Both the position numbers and the translations under genes were made by a program. From Sinomicrobium weinanense (GTDB lineage Bacteria > Bacteroidota > Bacteroidia > Flavobacteriales > Flavobacteriaceae), in the NCBI RefSeq assembly GCF_018863395.1, contig NZ_JAHKRR010000002.1, forward strand, positions 859,896-923,895: a DNA stretch of 64,000 nt. Reading direction: 5' to 3'. Every line of letters begins with the position of its first letter. Position 1 is the first letter of the stretch. The notes below the pieces were generated by a model that was not told where the DNA came from, did not search any database, and saw only the letters and a program-made list of their open reading frames with translations. Below are positions 10,563 to 19,292 of this stretch, one piece after another.

Positions 10563-11843
10563 ATGAAATTGACCAAGTATCTGTCCGCCTTTCTGGCGGC
10601 CTTTTTCCTGTGCTTTACAGGAAAAGCCGAAAGCAAATCCATTACCGACCCTTCCCCTTCGCTGCAAAAGACAAGGAAAGTAGTTTTTATCATTGTCGAC
10701 GGACTTTCTGCTGACATGATAGAGAACACCTCCACTCCCCATCTCGATGCCATTGCCAAACAAGGCGGCTATACCCGTGCCTATGTAGGTGGTGAAAAAG
10801 GCGGATATTCTGAAACCCCGACCATTTCGGCCGTGGGATACAACAGCCTGCTCACCGGCACATGGGCCAACAAACACAATGTATGGGGAAACAGCATTAA
10901 GGCCCCGAACTACAATTATCCCACTATTTTCAGCCTGCTGAAAAAGCAATACCCGGAAAAGAAAACCGCCATTTTTTCCACCTGGCTGGACAACCGCACC
11001 AAACTCGTGGGCGAAGGCCTGCCCGAAACCGGGAATATCCGGCTGGATTATGCCTACGACGGTTTTGAACTGGATACCGTGCAATTTCCTCACGACCCGC
11101 AAAGAAAGTATATCCGCAACATCGACGAAAAAGTGGCCACCGAGGCCGCCCGTTACATCAAAAAACAAGGTCCGGACCTCTCCTGGGTATACCTGGAATA
11201 CACGGACGATATGGGACATAAATACGGCGACAGCCCTCAACTTACCAAAGCTATTGCCTTCGAGGACCGCCTGATCGGAATGATCTCCGGGGCCGTTAAA
11301 CACAGGGAGAAAAACTACAATGAAGAGTGGCTCTTTATCATCACCACCGATCACGGAAGAACCAAAGAAACCGGGCATCATCACGGTGGACAATCCGAAA
11401 GGGAGCGGAGCACCTGGATCATCACCAACACCTCCCGCGTCAATGAGCATTTCCGGAAAGAAACACCGGCCATTGTAGACATACTCCCCACCATGACCAG
11501 CTTTCTCAACATAAATATTCCCACAGCACAGGCTTACGAACTCGACGGGGTATCACTTATTGACCAACTAAGCGCCGTAAAACTCCGGGCAGAAATCCAA
11601 AACGGCCAGATGATCCTCTCCTGGAAAAGCACCGGAAAACACGACAACCAGACCGCCACCATCCGGATTGCCGAAACCAACAACTACAAAAACGGCGGAA
11701 AAGACACCTATCGTACACTGGGAGAAGTCCCTGTAAAAGACGAAACTTTTAAATATGACCTGAAAAAGCCAGGTTCTTTCTATAAAATAGTCCTGGAAAC
11801 TCCTTTAAACACCCTGAATACCCGGGTTGATATCTCCAAATAG
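10563..11843 (+). CDS. Secreted alkaline-phosphatase-superfamily phosphodiesterase/nucleotide pyrophosphatase
   Basis: A 426-residue enzyme of the type I phosphodiesterase branch of the alkaline phosphatase superfamily. A signal peptide (MKLTKYLSAFLAAFFLCF) exports it. The metal site starts with Asp in IIVDGLSADM. The nucleophile block SETPTISAVGYNSLLTG and the TWANKHNVWGN segment match the family pattern PT-x-T/S-x-x-N-x-x-x-L-x-TG. Further metal ligands are seen in DDMGHKYGD and TTDHGRTKETGHHHGG. A C-terminal beta-rich domain of about 90 residues follows. The start is the ATG at 10563, before a clear signal peptide. It leads a probable operon with susC and susD, so it may release phosphate or an alcohol moiety from a substrate handled by the pair. 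The substrate cannot be read from the sequence. Confidence 0.88.
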   Translation: MKLTKYLSAFLAAFFLCFTGKAESKSITDPSPSLQKTRKVVFIIVDGLSADMIENTSTPHLDAIAKQGGYTRAYVGGEKGGYSETPTISAVGYNSLLTGTWANKHNVWGNSIKAPNYNYPTIFSLLKKQYPEKKTAIFSTWLDNRTKLVGEGLPETGNIRLDYAYDGFELDTVQFPHDPQRKYIRNIDEKVATEAARYIKKQGPDLSWVYLEYTDDMGHKYGDSPQLTKAIAFEDRLIGMISGAVKHREKNYNEEWLFIITTDHGRTKETGHHHGGQSERERSTWIITNTSRVNEHFRKETPAIVDILPTMTSFLNINIPTAQAYELDGVSLIDQLSAVKLRAEIQNGQMILSWKSTGKHDNQTATIRIAETNNYKNGGKDTYRTLGEVPVKDETFKYDLKKPGSFYKIVLETPLNTLNTRVDISK

Positions 11844-11851
11844 ATCCTACT

Positions 11852-11881
11852 CGTAGAGACATACGGCCGTATGTCTCTACG
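11852..11881. repeat. Perfect 30-bp palindrome between the phosphodiesterase and susC
   Basis: CGTAGAGACATACGG is followed directly by its exact reverse complement, 8 bp after the stop codon. It lacks a T-tract, so it looks more like a dispersed palindromic repeat or mRNA-stability hairpin than a terminator. Palindromes beginning GTAGAGAC occur widely in intergenic DNA of other bacteria. Confidence 0.85.
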
Positions 11882-11917
11882 GGCATCACATAACCCTTGA
11901 ACCAAAAACTAACTATT

Positions 11918-14900
11918 ATGATGAAACACAGTTTAATTATCTTACTGTTGTCGATAACACCTCGACTTTTTGCTCAGCATGAAGTTTCAGGGAAAGTTAC
12001 CGATACCGACGGCATACCGCTGGGAGGTGTCAATATCTCCGTTGCGGGCAGTATGCAGGGAACCGTCACTGACTTCGACGGCCTGTTTACCCTGGAGACC
12101 GGATCCTCGCAAGACAGTCTTGTATTTTCCTATATCGGCTTTAAAGCGCTCACGGTCCCCATTGCAGGCAAAAGCCAGCTTAACGTTGTCTTAAAAGAAG
12201 ACACCGAAGAACTGAAGGAAGTGGTCGTCACCGCCCTTGGGATCAAAAAAGAGACCAAAGCCCTCGGATACGCCGTACAGGAGGTACAGGGCGATGCTCT
12301 CGAAAAAGCCAAGGAACCCAATTTTATCAGCGCTTTGAGCGGAAAGGTGGCCGGGCTTAACATCAAGAACTCCACCGACCTCTTTCAAAATCCGGAGATC
12401 AGCCTTCGCGGGGCCAAGCCGCTCCTGGTCATTGACGGGATCCCCGACCGTACAGCCGACCTGTGGAAGGTCAATGCCGACGACATCGAGAACATCAGTG
12501 TGCTCAAAGGGGCTACGGCTTCCGCACTCTACGGCTCCGTAGGGCTTAACGGGGCCATTATGATCACCACTAAAAAAGGAAAAGAAGGTAAACTCACTGT
12601 AACGTTCAACAACTCCACCATGTTCCAGCCTTCCTTCATCAAAGTACCCGACGTACAGACTACCTACGGCAATGGCGACAACGGCATTTATGCCTATGAG
12701 AACGGAAGCGGCGGCAATACCGAAGGCGGTGGATGGATATGGGGGCCAAAACTGGACCAACCCGACCCCTCTACCCCGAGCGGCTTTGCGGAAACCCCGC
12801 AATACAACAGCCCTGTTAATCCGGAGACCGGAGAACTCACCCCCCTGCCCTGGATATCGCGTGGTAAAGACAATATTTCCAATTTCTTCCGCACCGGGCT
12901 CGTCCAGTCCAACAACCTCAGCGTGGACTGGGGCAATGACAAGGCCAGCTACCGGATGTCCCTTTCCAATGTATATCAAAAAGGAATTGTACCGAATACC
13001 GGCCTCAATAATACTTCATTCAGCATAGGCGGCTCGTTGACCCCTTCCGAGAAGTTCAGGGTCACATCCGGTCTTACCTACAACAAACAATATACGGACA
13101 ATTTCCCCCAGGTGGGGTACGGTCCAACGAACTACCTCTACAACCTCGTCCTGTGGACCGGTGTGGATGTGGACGTCAGGGACCTGAGAAATTACTGGAA
13201 AGAAGGACAGGAAGGCTACCAGCAAAGGCATTTCAATACCTCCTGGTACAACAATCCCTATTTCCAGGCCTATGAATACCTCCGCGGATATGACAAAGAC
13301 AACCTTTTCGGTAACCTCGCCTTCGAATACAAGGCCACCCCGGAACTCACCGTGAAAGGCAGAAGTGGTGTCAATGTGTACAGCCTGGGCAGAACCTACA
13401 AAGAACCCAAAAGCTATCTCGGCTACAATGATAAATCGAGAGGGAATTTTTCTTTGGAGAATACTAATTATTTCGACATAACCACTGATATCGGCATCCG
13501 TTATGAAAAGGATTTTTCCGACAACTTTTCCGTTTCCGGGGAAGTGGCCTATTCCAACTTTTACAGAAAAGAAACCTACCAGTACAGCTCCACAGACGGG
13601 CTGAACATTCCCGGATTTTACAACCTCGATAACAACGCAGGCTCTACCCTCACCGGAACAAACCGTGAGGAAGAGGAGGCCATTCACAGTTTTTACGGTT
13701 TCGTAGACCTGGAGTTTTACAACGCTTTTTACATTACCTTCACGGGCCGGAACGACAAGGTATCCACGCTCTCCAAAGGCAACAATTCTTTCTTCTACCC
13801 CTCTATATCCAGTTCTGTGGTACTTTCCAGCCTGCTGGATATGCCGGAGTGGATCACTTTTGCCAAGCTCAGAGGGTCCTGGTCCAGGGTATCCGACGGA
13901 AAGATCGGGAATATCGCCGGCCTGAACGAAAACGACCCCTATAATTATATCCAGGCCTATGACAAAGGCACTTCCTGGAACAATACAAAGGGAGAACGCT
14001 TCCCTTCTGTAAGGTATAGCAACCTGCTGATCTATCACGCCCTTAAACCGAAAACCGTCGACACCTGGGAAATAGGGACCAACATACGGTTGTTCCGGAA
14101 CCGGTTAGGCATCGATATTGCATATTACCAGACCAGGGATTACAACAACCTGGAAAACATCCCCCTTTCTGACGCCTCCGGATTTGGCACTTACCTGCTG
14201 AACGGCAATATCTACAAACGTAAAGGGGTAGAGTTTACCGTTAACGCCACCCCGGTGCAAAGCGATAATTTCCGCTGGGATGCCCAGATAAACCTCAGCC
14301 AATACCGCCGCTATCTCGAGGAAATCTACGGAAACAAGGAATATACGGAAGACCGCCTGCAAGTCGGTGACCGCACCGACAAACTCAATAATGCCTCTGT
14401 TTATCAGACCGACGGACAGGGGAACATTGTTTTCGAAAACGGCTTCCCCGTCAGTGACCCCTACGGCCGTTTTGTGGGTTATTCCGAACCGGACTGGACC
14501 TATGGCATTTCCAATACGCTTACCTATAAAAACCTGTCCCTCACCTTTCAGCTGGACGGGCGCCTGGGCGGGCTCATGTATTCCACCACCAATCAGAAAA
14601 TGTGGTGGGGAGGTATTTCTCCCGGAACCGTCAACCAGTACCGCGACGATGCCAATAACGGAGAAAGCACCTATATCGGGGAAGGCGTACAGGTGGTCAG
14701 CGGCCAGGTAACTTATGACACCAACGGCAATATCGTTAGTGATACCCGCGAATATGCCCCCAACGACGTCCCCGTAAACTATATTTCCTTTATGAAGACC
14801 ACCAGTAATGCGCATAACGAAAACTACCATTATTACAGCCAGACATTCATAAAACTGAGAGAGCTCACCCTGACCTATAATGTACCGGATAAATTCATCA

Positions 14901-15055
14901 GTAAGATGCCATTGGATGCCGTGAGTGTCTCCTTTGTAGGGAGAAACCTGTGGATGGCCTCCAAAGTACCCAATGTAGATCCCGACCCGGGAAAGGATGA
15001 CCTCCAAGCTCCCTCAACACGGAGTATAGGGTTTAACCTCAATCTTAAATTTTAA
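11918..15055 (+). CDS. SusC/RagA-family TonB-dependent outer membrane receptor
   Basis: Outer-membrane transporter of 1045 residues that works with its SusD partner and TonB to import a ligand. A signal peptide (MMKHSLIILLLSITPRLFAQ) is followed by a carboxypeptidase-regulatory-like domain (about residues 22-100). Next come the EVVVTALGIKKE junction and a plug domain with the family motif PLLVIDGIPDRTADLWKV and GATASALYGSVGLNGAIMI, then a long beta-barrel. The ATG at 11918 is chosen; the frame opens earlier only with TTG. No FecR or extra sigma/anti-sigma extension is present. It lies downstream of the phosphodiesterase and 24 bp before the susD start, so the three are likely cotranscribed under TetR control. 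Ligand unknown. Confidence 0.93.
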   Translation: MMKHSLIILLLSITPRLFAQHEVSGKVTDTDGIPLGGVNISVAGSMQGTVTDFDGLFTLETGSSQDSLVFSYIGFKALTVPIAGKSQLNVVLKEDTEELKEVVVTALGIKKETKALGYAVQEVQGDALEKAKEPNFISALSGKVAGLNIKNSTDLFQNPEISLRGAKPLLVIDGIPDRTADLWKVNADDIENISVLKGATASALYGSVGLNGAIMITTKKGKEGKLTVTFNNSTMFQPSFIKVPDVQTTYGNGDNGIYAYENGSGGNTEGGGWIWGPKLDQPDPSTPSGFAETPQYNSPVNPETGELTPLPWISRGKDNISNFFRTGLVQSNNLSVDWGNDKASYRMSLSNVYQKGIVPNTGLNNTSFSIGGSLTPSEKFRVTSGLTYNKQYTDNFPQVGYGPTNYLYNLVLWTGVDVDVRDLRNYWKEGQEGYQQRHFNTSWYNNPYFQAYEYLRGYDKDNLFGNLAFEYKATPELTVKGRSGVNVYSLGRTYKEPKSYLGYNDKSRGNFSLENTNYFDITTDIGIRYEKDFSDNFSVSGEVAYSNFYRKETYQYSSTDGLNIPGFYNLDNNAGSTLTGTNREEEEAIHSFYGFVDLEFYNAFYITFTGRNDKVSTLSKGNNSFFYPSISSSVVLSSLLDMPEWITFAKLRGSWSRVSDGKIGNIAGLNENDPYNYIQAYDKGTSWNNTKGERFPSVRYSNLLIYHALKPKTVDTWEIGTNIRLFRNRLGIDIAYYQTRDYNNLENIPLSDASGFGTYLLNGNIYKRKGVEFTVNATPVQSDNFRWDAQINLSQYRRYLEEIYGNKEYTEDRLQVGDRTDKLNNASVYQTDGQGNIVFENGFPVSDPYGRFVGYSEPDWTYGISNTLTYKNLSLTFQLDGRLGGLMYSTTNQKMWWGGISPGTVNQYRDDANNGESTYIGEGVQVVSGQVTYDTNGNIVSDTREYAPNDVPVNYISFMKTTSNAHNENYHYYSQTFIKLRELTLTYNVPDKFISKMPLDAVSVSFVGRNLWMASKVPNVDPDPGKDDLQAPSTRSIGFNLNLKF

Positions 15056-15079
15056 ATCGCAACCGGAAAAAAGAATATC

Positions 15080-16552
15080 ATGAAAAACATAAGCAAACCT
15101 TTAATTCTTATCGCCCTGCTTTCAGGCTTCCTTAACAGTTGCAGTAAAATGGAAGAACTCCAGGACGACCCCAACCGCACTACCGATGCCACTCCCGAAC
15201 TGATACTGACCCAACTGGAGATCCAGGCATTTAACAATATCGGAACTTCCGCAGCCCTGGCCAGCCGCCACCTTGTCAATACAGATGGTGTAAACTCTAA
15301 CCAGTACTACAACTGGCAACGTTCGGATTTTGGAAATTACGATCTCCTGAAACAGGTACGCCAAATGGTTCTGGAAGCCGAAGAGGATGAGCTCTCCGTA
15401 TACACCCCCCTGGCCCGTTTTTTCAACTCCTTCTTTATCGTAGGACTGACCCAGACTTTCGGCGATGTCCCTTATTCCGAAGCCATCCGGGCCGCGGAAG
15501 AGAATTTCACTCCAGTTTACGACCGGCAGGAAGACATTTACCTCATCGTACTGGATGATCTCAAAACCGCCTCGGATGAACTGGCGAAGAACGATGAGAC
15601 CATCCTGGGCGATGTTATTTATAACGGGGACCACCTGAAGTGGAGAAAACTCATCAACTCTTTTTACCTGAGAGTATTGCTAAGCCTGTCTGCCAAAACG
15701 GGGAATCCCGGCCTCGATATCGCAGGCCGCTTTCGTGAAATTGCAGATGCCCCCTCTGCTTACCCCCTTCTCGCTTCAAATGAGGACAACGGTGCCCTGC
15801 CTTTTCACGACATCGAAGGCAACCGCTACCCCTTGTTTCAGAACAACGGCCTGCAAACCGCTTTCTATATGGAAAAAACTTTTGTAGATAAACTGAAAGC
15901 ACTGCAAGACCCCAGGTTGTTCTCCTTTGCCGAGATCACTCCGGCTGCCGCAGACCAGGGATTAACTGCGAATGATTTCGAGGCCTACAACGGCCTTAAG
16001 GGAAGTGTCCCGCTGGATGAAAACGTTCAGATAGCGGTAAACGGAAACGCTTCCCGGATCAACAAACGCTACTACGACCAGGCGGGAAATGAACCCAGCT
16101 TATTGATGAGTTATTCCGAATTGCAGTTTATTCTCGCAGAAGCCGCTTCCCGGGGATGGATCGACGGGGATGCCGATGCATATTACCGTGAAGGTATCCG
16201 GGCATCCATGGAGTTTTACAATATTGCTGAAAGCGCCATCAATACCTATCTCGAAAACCCCGGTACACAACCCGATCCGGGAAATGAAATAGCAAGCATC
16301 CTTACCCAAAAACACATCGCCATGTTCATGAACACGGGCTGGCAGATATTTTACGAGCAACGACGCACCGGCTATCCCGAATTTGACGTGTCCGGTGGTG
16401 GTGTTCTCAACAACGGAAAGATCCCGAAACGATGGATGTATCCCTCCAAGGAAGAGACCCAGAACGGTAAAAACCTGGAAGCTGCCATAACACGCCAGTA
16501 CCCGGAAGGGGATAATATCAATGCGGAAATGTGGCTGTTAAAGGAAGAATAA
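15080..16552 (+). CDS. SusD/RagB-family nutrient-binding outer membrane lipoprotein
   Basis: Surface lipoprotein of 490 residues that caps the SusC barrel and binds substrate. The lipobox cysteine is Cys21 in GFLNSCSKM. The N-terminal DDPNRTTDATPELILTQLE segment and the late YYREGIRASMEFYNI motif fit the SusD-like 2 subfamily, which has a helical TPR-like scaffold. The region around residue 400 (ASILTQKHIAMFMNTGWQIF) is also typical of that subfamily. It is the last gene of the TetR-linked operon. No obvious terminator follows; a 10-bp stem at 16709-16745 lacks a T-tract. Confidence 0.92.
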   Translation: MKNISKPLILIALLSGFLNSCSKMEELQDDPNRTTDATPELILTQLEIQAFNNIGTSAALASRHLVNTDGVNSNQYYNWQRSDFGNYDLLKQVRQMVLEAEEDELSVYTPLARFFNSFFIVGLTQTFGDVPYSEAIRAAEENFTPVYDRQEDIYLIVLDDLKTASDELAKNDETILGDVIYNGDHLKWRKLINSFYLRVLLSLSAKTGNPGLDIAGRFREIADAPSAYPLLASNEDNGALPFHDIEGNRYPLFQNNGLQTAFYMEKTFVDKLKALQDPRLFSFAEITPAAADQGLTANDFEAYNGLKGSVPLDENVQIAVNGNASRINKRYYDQAGNEPSLLMSYSELQFILAEAASRGWIDGDADAYYREGIRASMEFYNIAESAINTYLENPGTQPDPGNEIASILTQKHIAMFMNTGWQIFYEQRRTGYPEFDVSGGGVLNNGKIPKRWMYPSKEETQNGKNLEAAITRQYPEGDNINAEMWLLKEE

Positions 16553-16764
16553 ACCCGATATTTGCCTGAGCGAGGCCGGGGTACTATTTGAAGATGGACA
16601 TCAAACGGGTGACAGCTAAACCTTTTATTCCAAACGTACCACGGGTTCAATAAAAATCAATCGTAGTGAACTCAATATAAGATATAAGCCATGAACATCA
16701 TTGGCAGTGGGCTTTCCAAGTCGCTTTTGATGACCTGGAAAGCCCTCCGGAAAGGATAGGTTAC

Positions 16765-18636
16765 TTACTTTATCTGCCCCTCTTTCTCCCGGTACATCAC
16801 CCGGAAAGGCACCACATTAACCGCCCTGTTCCTCAACAGGAGCATCAGGTCATCGCTGAGAAAGCTCCACTCTTCTTCGGAATAATCCGTCGCTTCGTTC
16901 TTTTCCAGGAAAATATCAATGGTAGGCGTATAACCGATATGATCGTCCAGGCTGGTTTGTATCCCGTTCTTTACTTCTACGTTTACAATGGCATCCCCGA
17001 AGTGGTTTTTACACAGGATGATGATATCCTGCCGGGTCACCACCCGTTGATTGGAAACGATATTTTCGCGATAGGCATAGATCTTGTTCGAATTGGTCAG
17101 TTCATTGCGCCCGCCCTGTGTGGTGGACAGGAACATGATGGTGTCTTTTTCGAAATCGGCTCCCCGATGGGCCTGGAGCCTGGAAAACGTATTGATCTTA
17201 TTGGCTTCCTCTCCGTTGGTCGTCCAGTATTTCACGAACAGGGTACCTTTGCTGTCCTCTCCTTTGGTATTGAGAATAAGGTAGGGGGTGTTCTTTTTAT
17301 GCATCCCTGTCTGCGCCATTTTGTTGCGGAAGCGTGAAATGATCTGGTTGATCTCATGGAGGTTGGTTTCCATAAAATCCGTTTCGAGCCTCGAAAATGC
17401 CGCCGCTTCGTCCCGGATAAGGTCTACCATATAGTTGATCATCTCCGTAGCATTGCGCTCATCAAAACGGGCTACGCCGCCAAAACGGAGGTAGGCATAA
17501 TCCTGGGCAAACTCTTCCTGGTTCTTGGCAATGACATCGAACTGGCGGCTTCGGTCATCCAGCACGGAATACAACTCCAGGAAAAACTCTTCCCCTATGC
17601 TCAGCGGGTAAATATTGAGGAGTTTCCTGATATTCCCCTGGGTCTCGTTCATTTTCTTGTTGATCACCGGGAAACAGTTGGTCGCACAAAATATTTCGGA
17701 GAGTACACTTTTTCCGATCACATTGGGAAATTCCACCTTAAGCCATAGCAGTTTTTCCTCTTCCAGTGCTGCAAGGGAATCGGCCGGTACGAACTCCCTG
17801 AGCTCTTCCGGCAGTGAATTTTCGGAACCTCCTATATTCAGGACATCCTTTATGGTGATAAAATTCTTTTCGTAATATTCGTTGACGTGTTCTTCCGCCC
17901 GTTGCAGGTGATGGAAGTCTTCATGCACCATGTTACGGTTGCCCTGAGCCGTCATTCCCTGGCTGTTATACCCCTGTGCTACCGTAAGTTTATGATCGTT
18001 AAAATACCATTTTGCCCGGGGCAGGAAATGAAAAAAAGTATTCCTGTCGTGCAGGTTCTTCAGGTAGAAATAGAACATCAGATGTTTAACGATACCATCT
18101 CCCTTATGTTCCAATCCCAGCCATATCGTCCGGTGAGGCATGGGCTTCAGGTAGTCTTCGCCATTGAGGTATTCCTGGAACTGCCCGGAAGAAGCATCCT
18201 GTATACCGTTGGGCAACACCACGTATTTGAGCCGGTTACGGGTTACCTTTACAGGTTTGGTTGGCCCGAAAAAAAACTCCTTCACAATTTTTTCCCCGGG
18301 ATTATAGGGGTTGTACTGTCGTTTCTGAAAGAAGAACTGGTGATGATCGTTCAGTGTCACCTCTTCCTCGGCAGGGAATACCTGCATAATGGCCCTTGCG
18401 GGTGTGGCCTTGGAAGAAGTGGTCGGGGTAAGGATATCGACAAGCCTTTCGGTGATCCTCCTCCGGCTGGAGAAGATCTCGTTGGATATATTTTCCAGTT
18501 CCTTGGCACATACGTCAAAAAGAAGGTTTACAATGGGATCGAAAATATTTTCCAGTTCCACGTCGGAATACCCCCAATGCTTCGCCGCCCGCTTCAGGAG
18601 CCTGTCTTTGATCTGTGCTTTGGAAAGTTTTTTCAT
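16765..18636 (-). CDS. tssF: T6SSiii baseplate subunit TssF
   Basis: Large baseplate component of the contractile type VI apparatus, 623 residues. The N-terminal segment with FDPIVNLLFDVCAKELENIS and the following RRRITERLVDILTP match TssF of Bacteroidota. I start it at the ATG at 18634-18636 (MKKLSKAQIKDRLL); the longer frame only adds codons from an intergenic repeat. It is the last gene of the minus-strand T6SS arm. TssF is known to act with TssG, TssE and TssK to form the wedge of the baseplate, and all four are present here. Confidence 0.85.
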   Translation of the reverse strand: MKKLSKAQIKDRLLKRAAKHWGYSDVELENIFDPIVNLLFDVCAKELENISNEIFSSRRRITERLVDILTPTTSSKATPARAIMQVFPAEEEVTLNDHHQFFFQKRQYNPYNPGEKIVKEFFFGPTKPVKVTRNRLKYVVLPNGIQDASSGQFQEYLNGEDYLKPMPHRTIWLGLEHKGDGIVKHLMFYFYLKNLHDRNTFFHFLPRAKWYFNDHKLTVAQGYNSQGMTAQGNRNMVHEDFHHLQRAEEHVNEYYEKNFITIKDVLNIGGSENSLPEELREFVPADSLAALEEEKLLWLKVEFPNVIGKSVLSEIFCATNCFPVINKKMNETQGNIRKLLNIYPLSIGEEFFLELYSVLDDRSRQFDVIAKNQEEFAQDYAYLRFGGVARFDERNATEMINYMVDLIRDEAAAFSRLETDFMETNLHEINQIISRFRNKMAQTGMHKKNTPYLILNTKGEDSKGTLFVKYWTTNGEEANKINTFSRLQAHRGADFEKDTIMFLSTTQGGRNELTNSNKIYAYRENIVSNQRVVTRQDIIILCKNHFGDAIVNVEVKNGIQTSLDDHIGYTPTIDIFLEKNEATDYSEEEWSFLSDDLMLLLRNRAVNVVPFRVMYREKEGQIK

Positions 18637-18645
18637 ATGTTCTGT

Positions 18646-18716
18646 TTTTAGACCGATGACGGGTGACGGGTGACAGTGTACTTTGACTCCGGTCACCGGT
18701 CAGCCGTCCCCTGCCA
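18646..18716. repeat. Word-like repeat between tssE and tssF
   Basis: Adjacent copies of GACGGGTGAC and, further along, the complementary words GGTCACCGGTCA could pair into an imperfect hairpin inside the operon. A related block with GGTCACCGGTCATCAGTC lies at 48232-48296. Confidence 0.55.
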
Positions 18717-18723
18717 GGCGCTG

Positions 18724-19155
18724 TTACTTAAAGGAAAACGGCGCCAGGTAGTACGAGCTTTTATAGTAATACGGTTCGTTCGTTTTTTTAATAATGCCAT
18801 AGACCACAATATCCAGCCTCTTTTTAATACGTATGTTCGGATTGTACTCTATGGTGTCCTCTCCGATGGCCAGGCTTACATCTGTGACGGTCATACGTTT
18901 TTCGTATGTCCCGACCTTTTCGAAGACCGATTCCTTGATCTTGTCCTTTAACTGGTTGACATTGGAAAGCAGGTTGAAATCGGTATCCCATATGGCCGTT
19001 CCGAATTCCGTATCGTACCGGTATTCCCCGAAAATGGTGGTGATGACCAGTGATATGTATTGCGCCAGGGATTCTTCGAGCGTCACCTTGCGGAGGTCCT
19101 GTCCTTCGGTGATCCTCTTGTAATCTATCGGTATTTTATAGTAAAGGTCTTTCAC
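18724..19155 (-). CDS. tssE: T6SSiii baseplate subunit TssE (gp25-like)
   Basis: A gp25/lysozyme-like baseplate protein that joins the sheath to the baseplate. The core motif region EGQDLRKVTLEESLAQYI, then EYRYDTEFGTAIWDTDFN, fits the GPW/gp25 family. I place the start at the GTG at 19153-19155 (KDLYYKIPIDY follows), giving 143 residues. The frame stays open to 19233, but those upstream codons begin with TTG and encode words of a palindromic intergenic repeat (19189-19266). No ATG is available. The true start therefore needs experimental support. Confidence 0.8.
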   Translation of the reverse strand: MKDLYYKIPIDYKRITEGQDLRKVTLEESLAQYISLVITTIFGEYRYDTEFGTAIWDTDFNLLSNVNQLKDKIKESVFEKVGTYEKRMTVTDVSLAIGEDTIEYNPNIRIKKRLDIVVYGIIKKTNEPYYYKSSYYLAPFSFK

Positions 19156-19188
19156 GGGTTTTGCGGGTGTTCGGGTTTTATCTAATGG

Positions 19189-19266
19189 TATACCTGTCAC
19201 CCCGAGCGTAGTCGAGGGGTCTTGACCGGCCAAAGCGTCTCGACTGCGCTCGACATGACAGGTATA
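19189..19266. repeat. Palindromic repeat upstream of tssE
   Basis: Arms of about 26 bp begin TATACCTGTCA on one side and end TGACAGGTATA on the other, with CGAGCGTAGTCGAG facing CTCGACTGCGCTCG. There are about four mismatches and a loop of roughly 26 nt. Elements with CGAGCG-AGTCGAG arms are common in Bacteroidota intergenic DNA. It fills the tssH-tssE gap. Confidence 0.85.
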
Positions 19267-19292
19267 TAGTTATCTCCTTTTGCGTTTCTTTA

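Noticed and set aside
12191-12979. Long open frame antisense to susC (262 codons)
   Set aside because: It mirrors the coding frame of an unquestioned SusC gene, has no recognisable domain, and similar antisense frames occur in every GC-richer gene of the window.
16709-16745. Stem GGGCTTTCCA / TGGAAAGCCC between susD and tssF as a terminator
   Set aside because: There is no T-tract on either strand. It may be a structural hairpin, but I cannot support a terminator call.
19189-19266. Phage or integron attachment site at the T6SS locus
   Set aside because: No integrase, no flanking direct repeats and no tRNA gene were seen; the element matches a common intergenic palindrome type.
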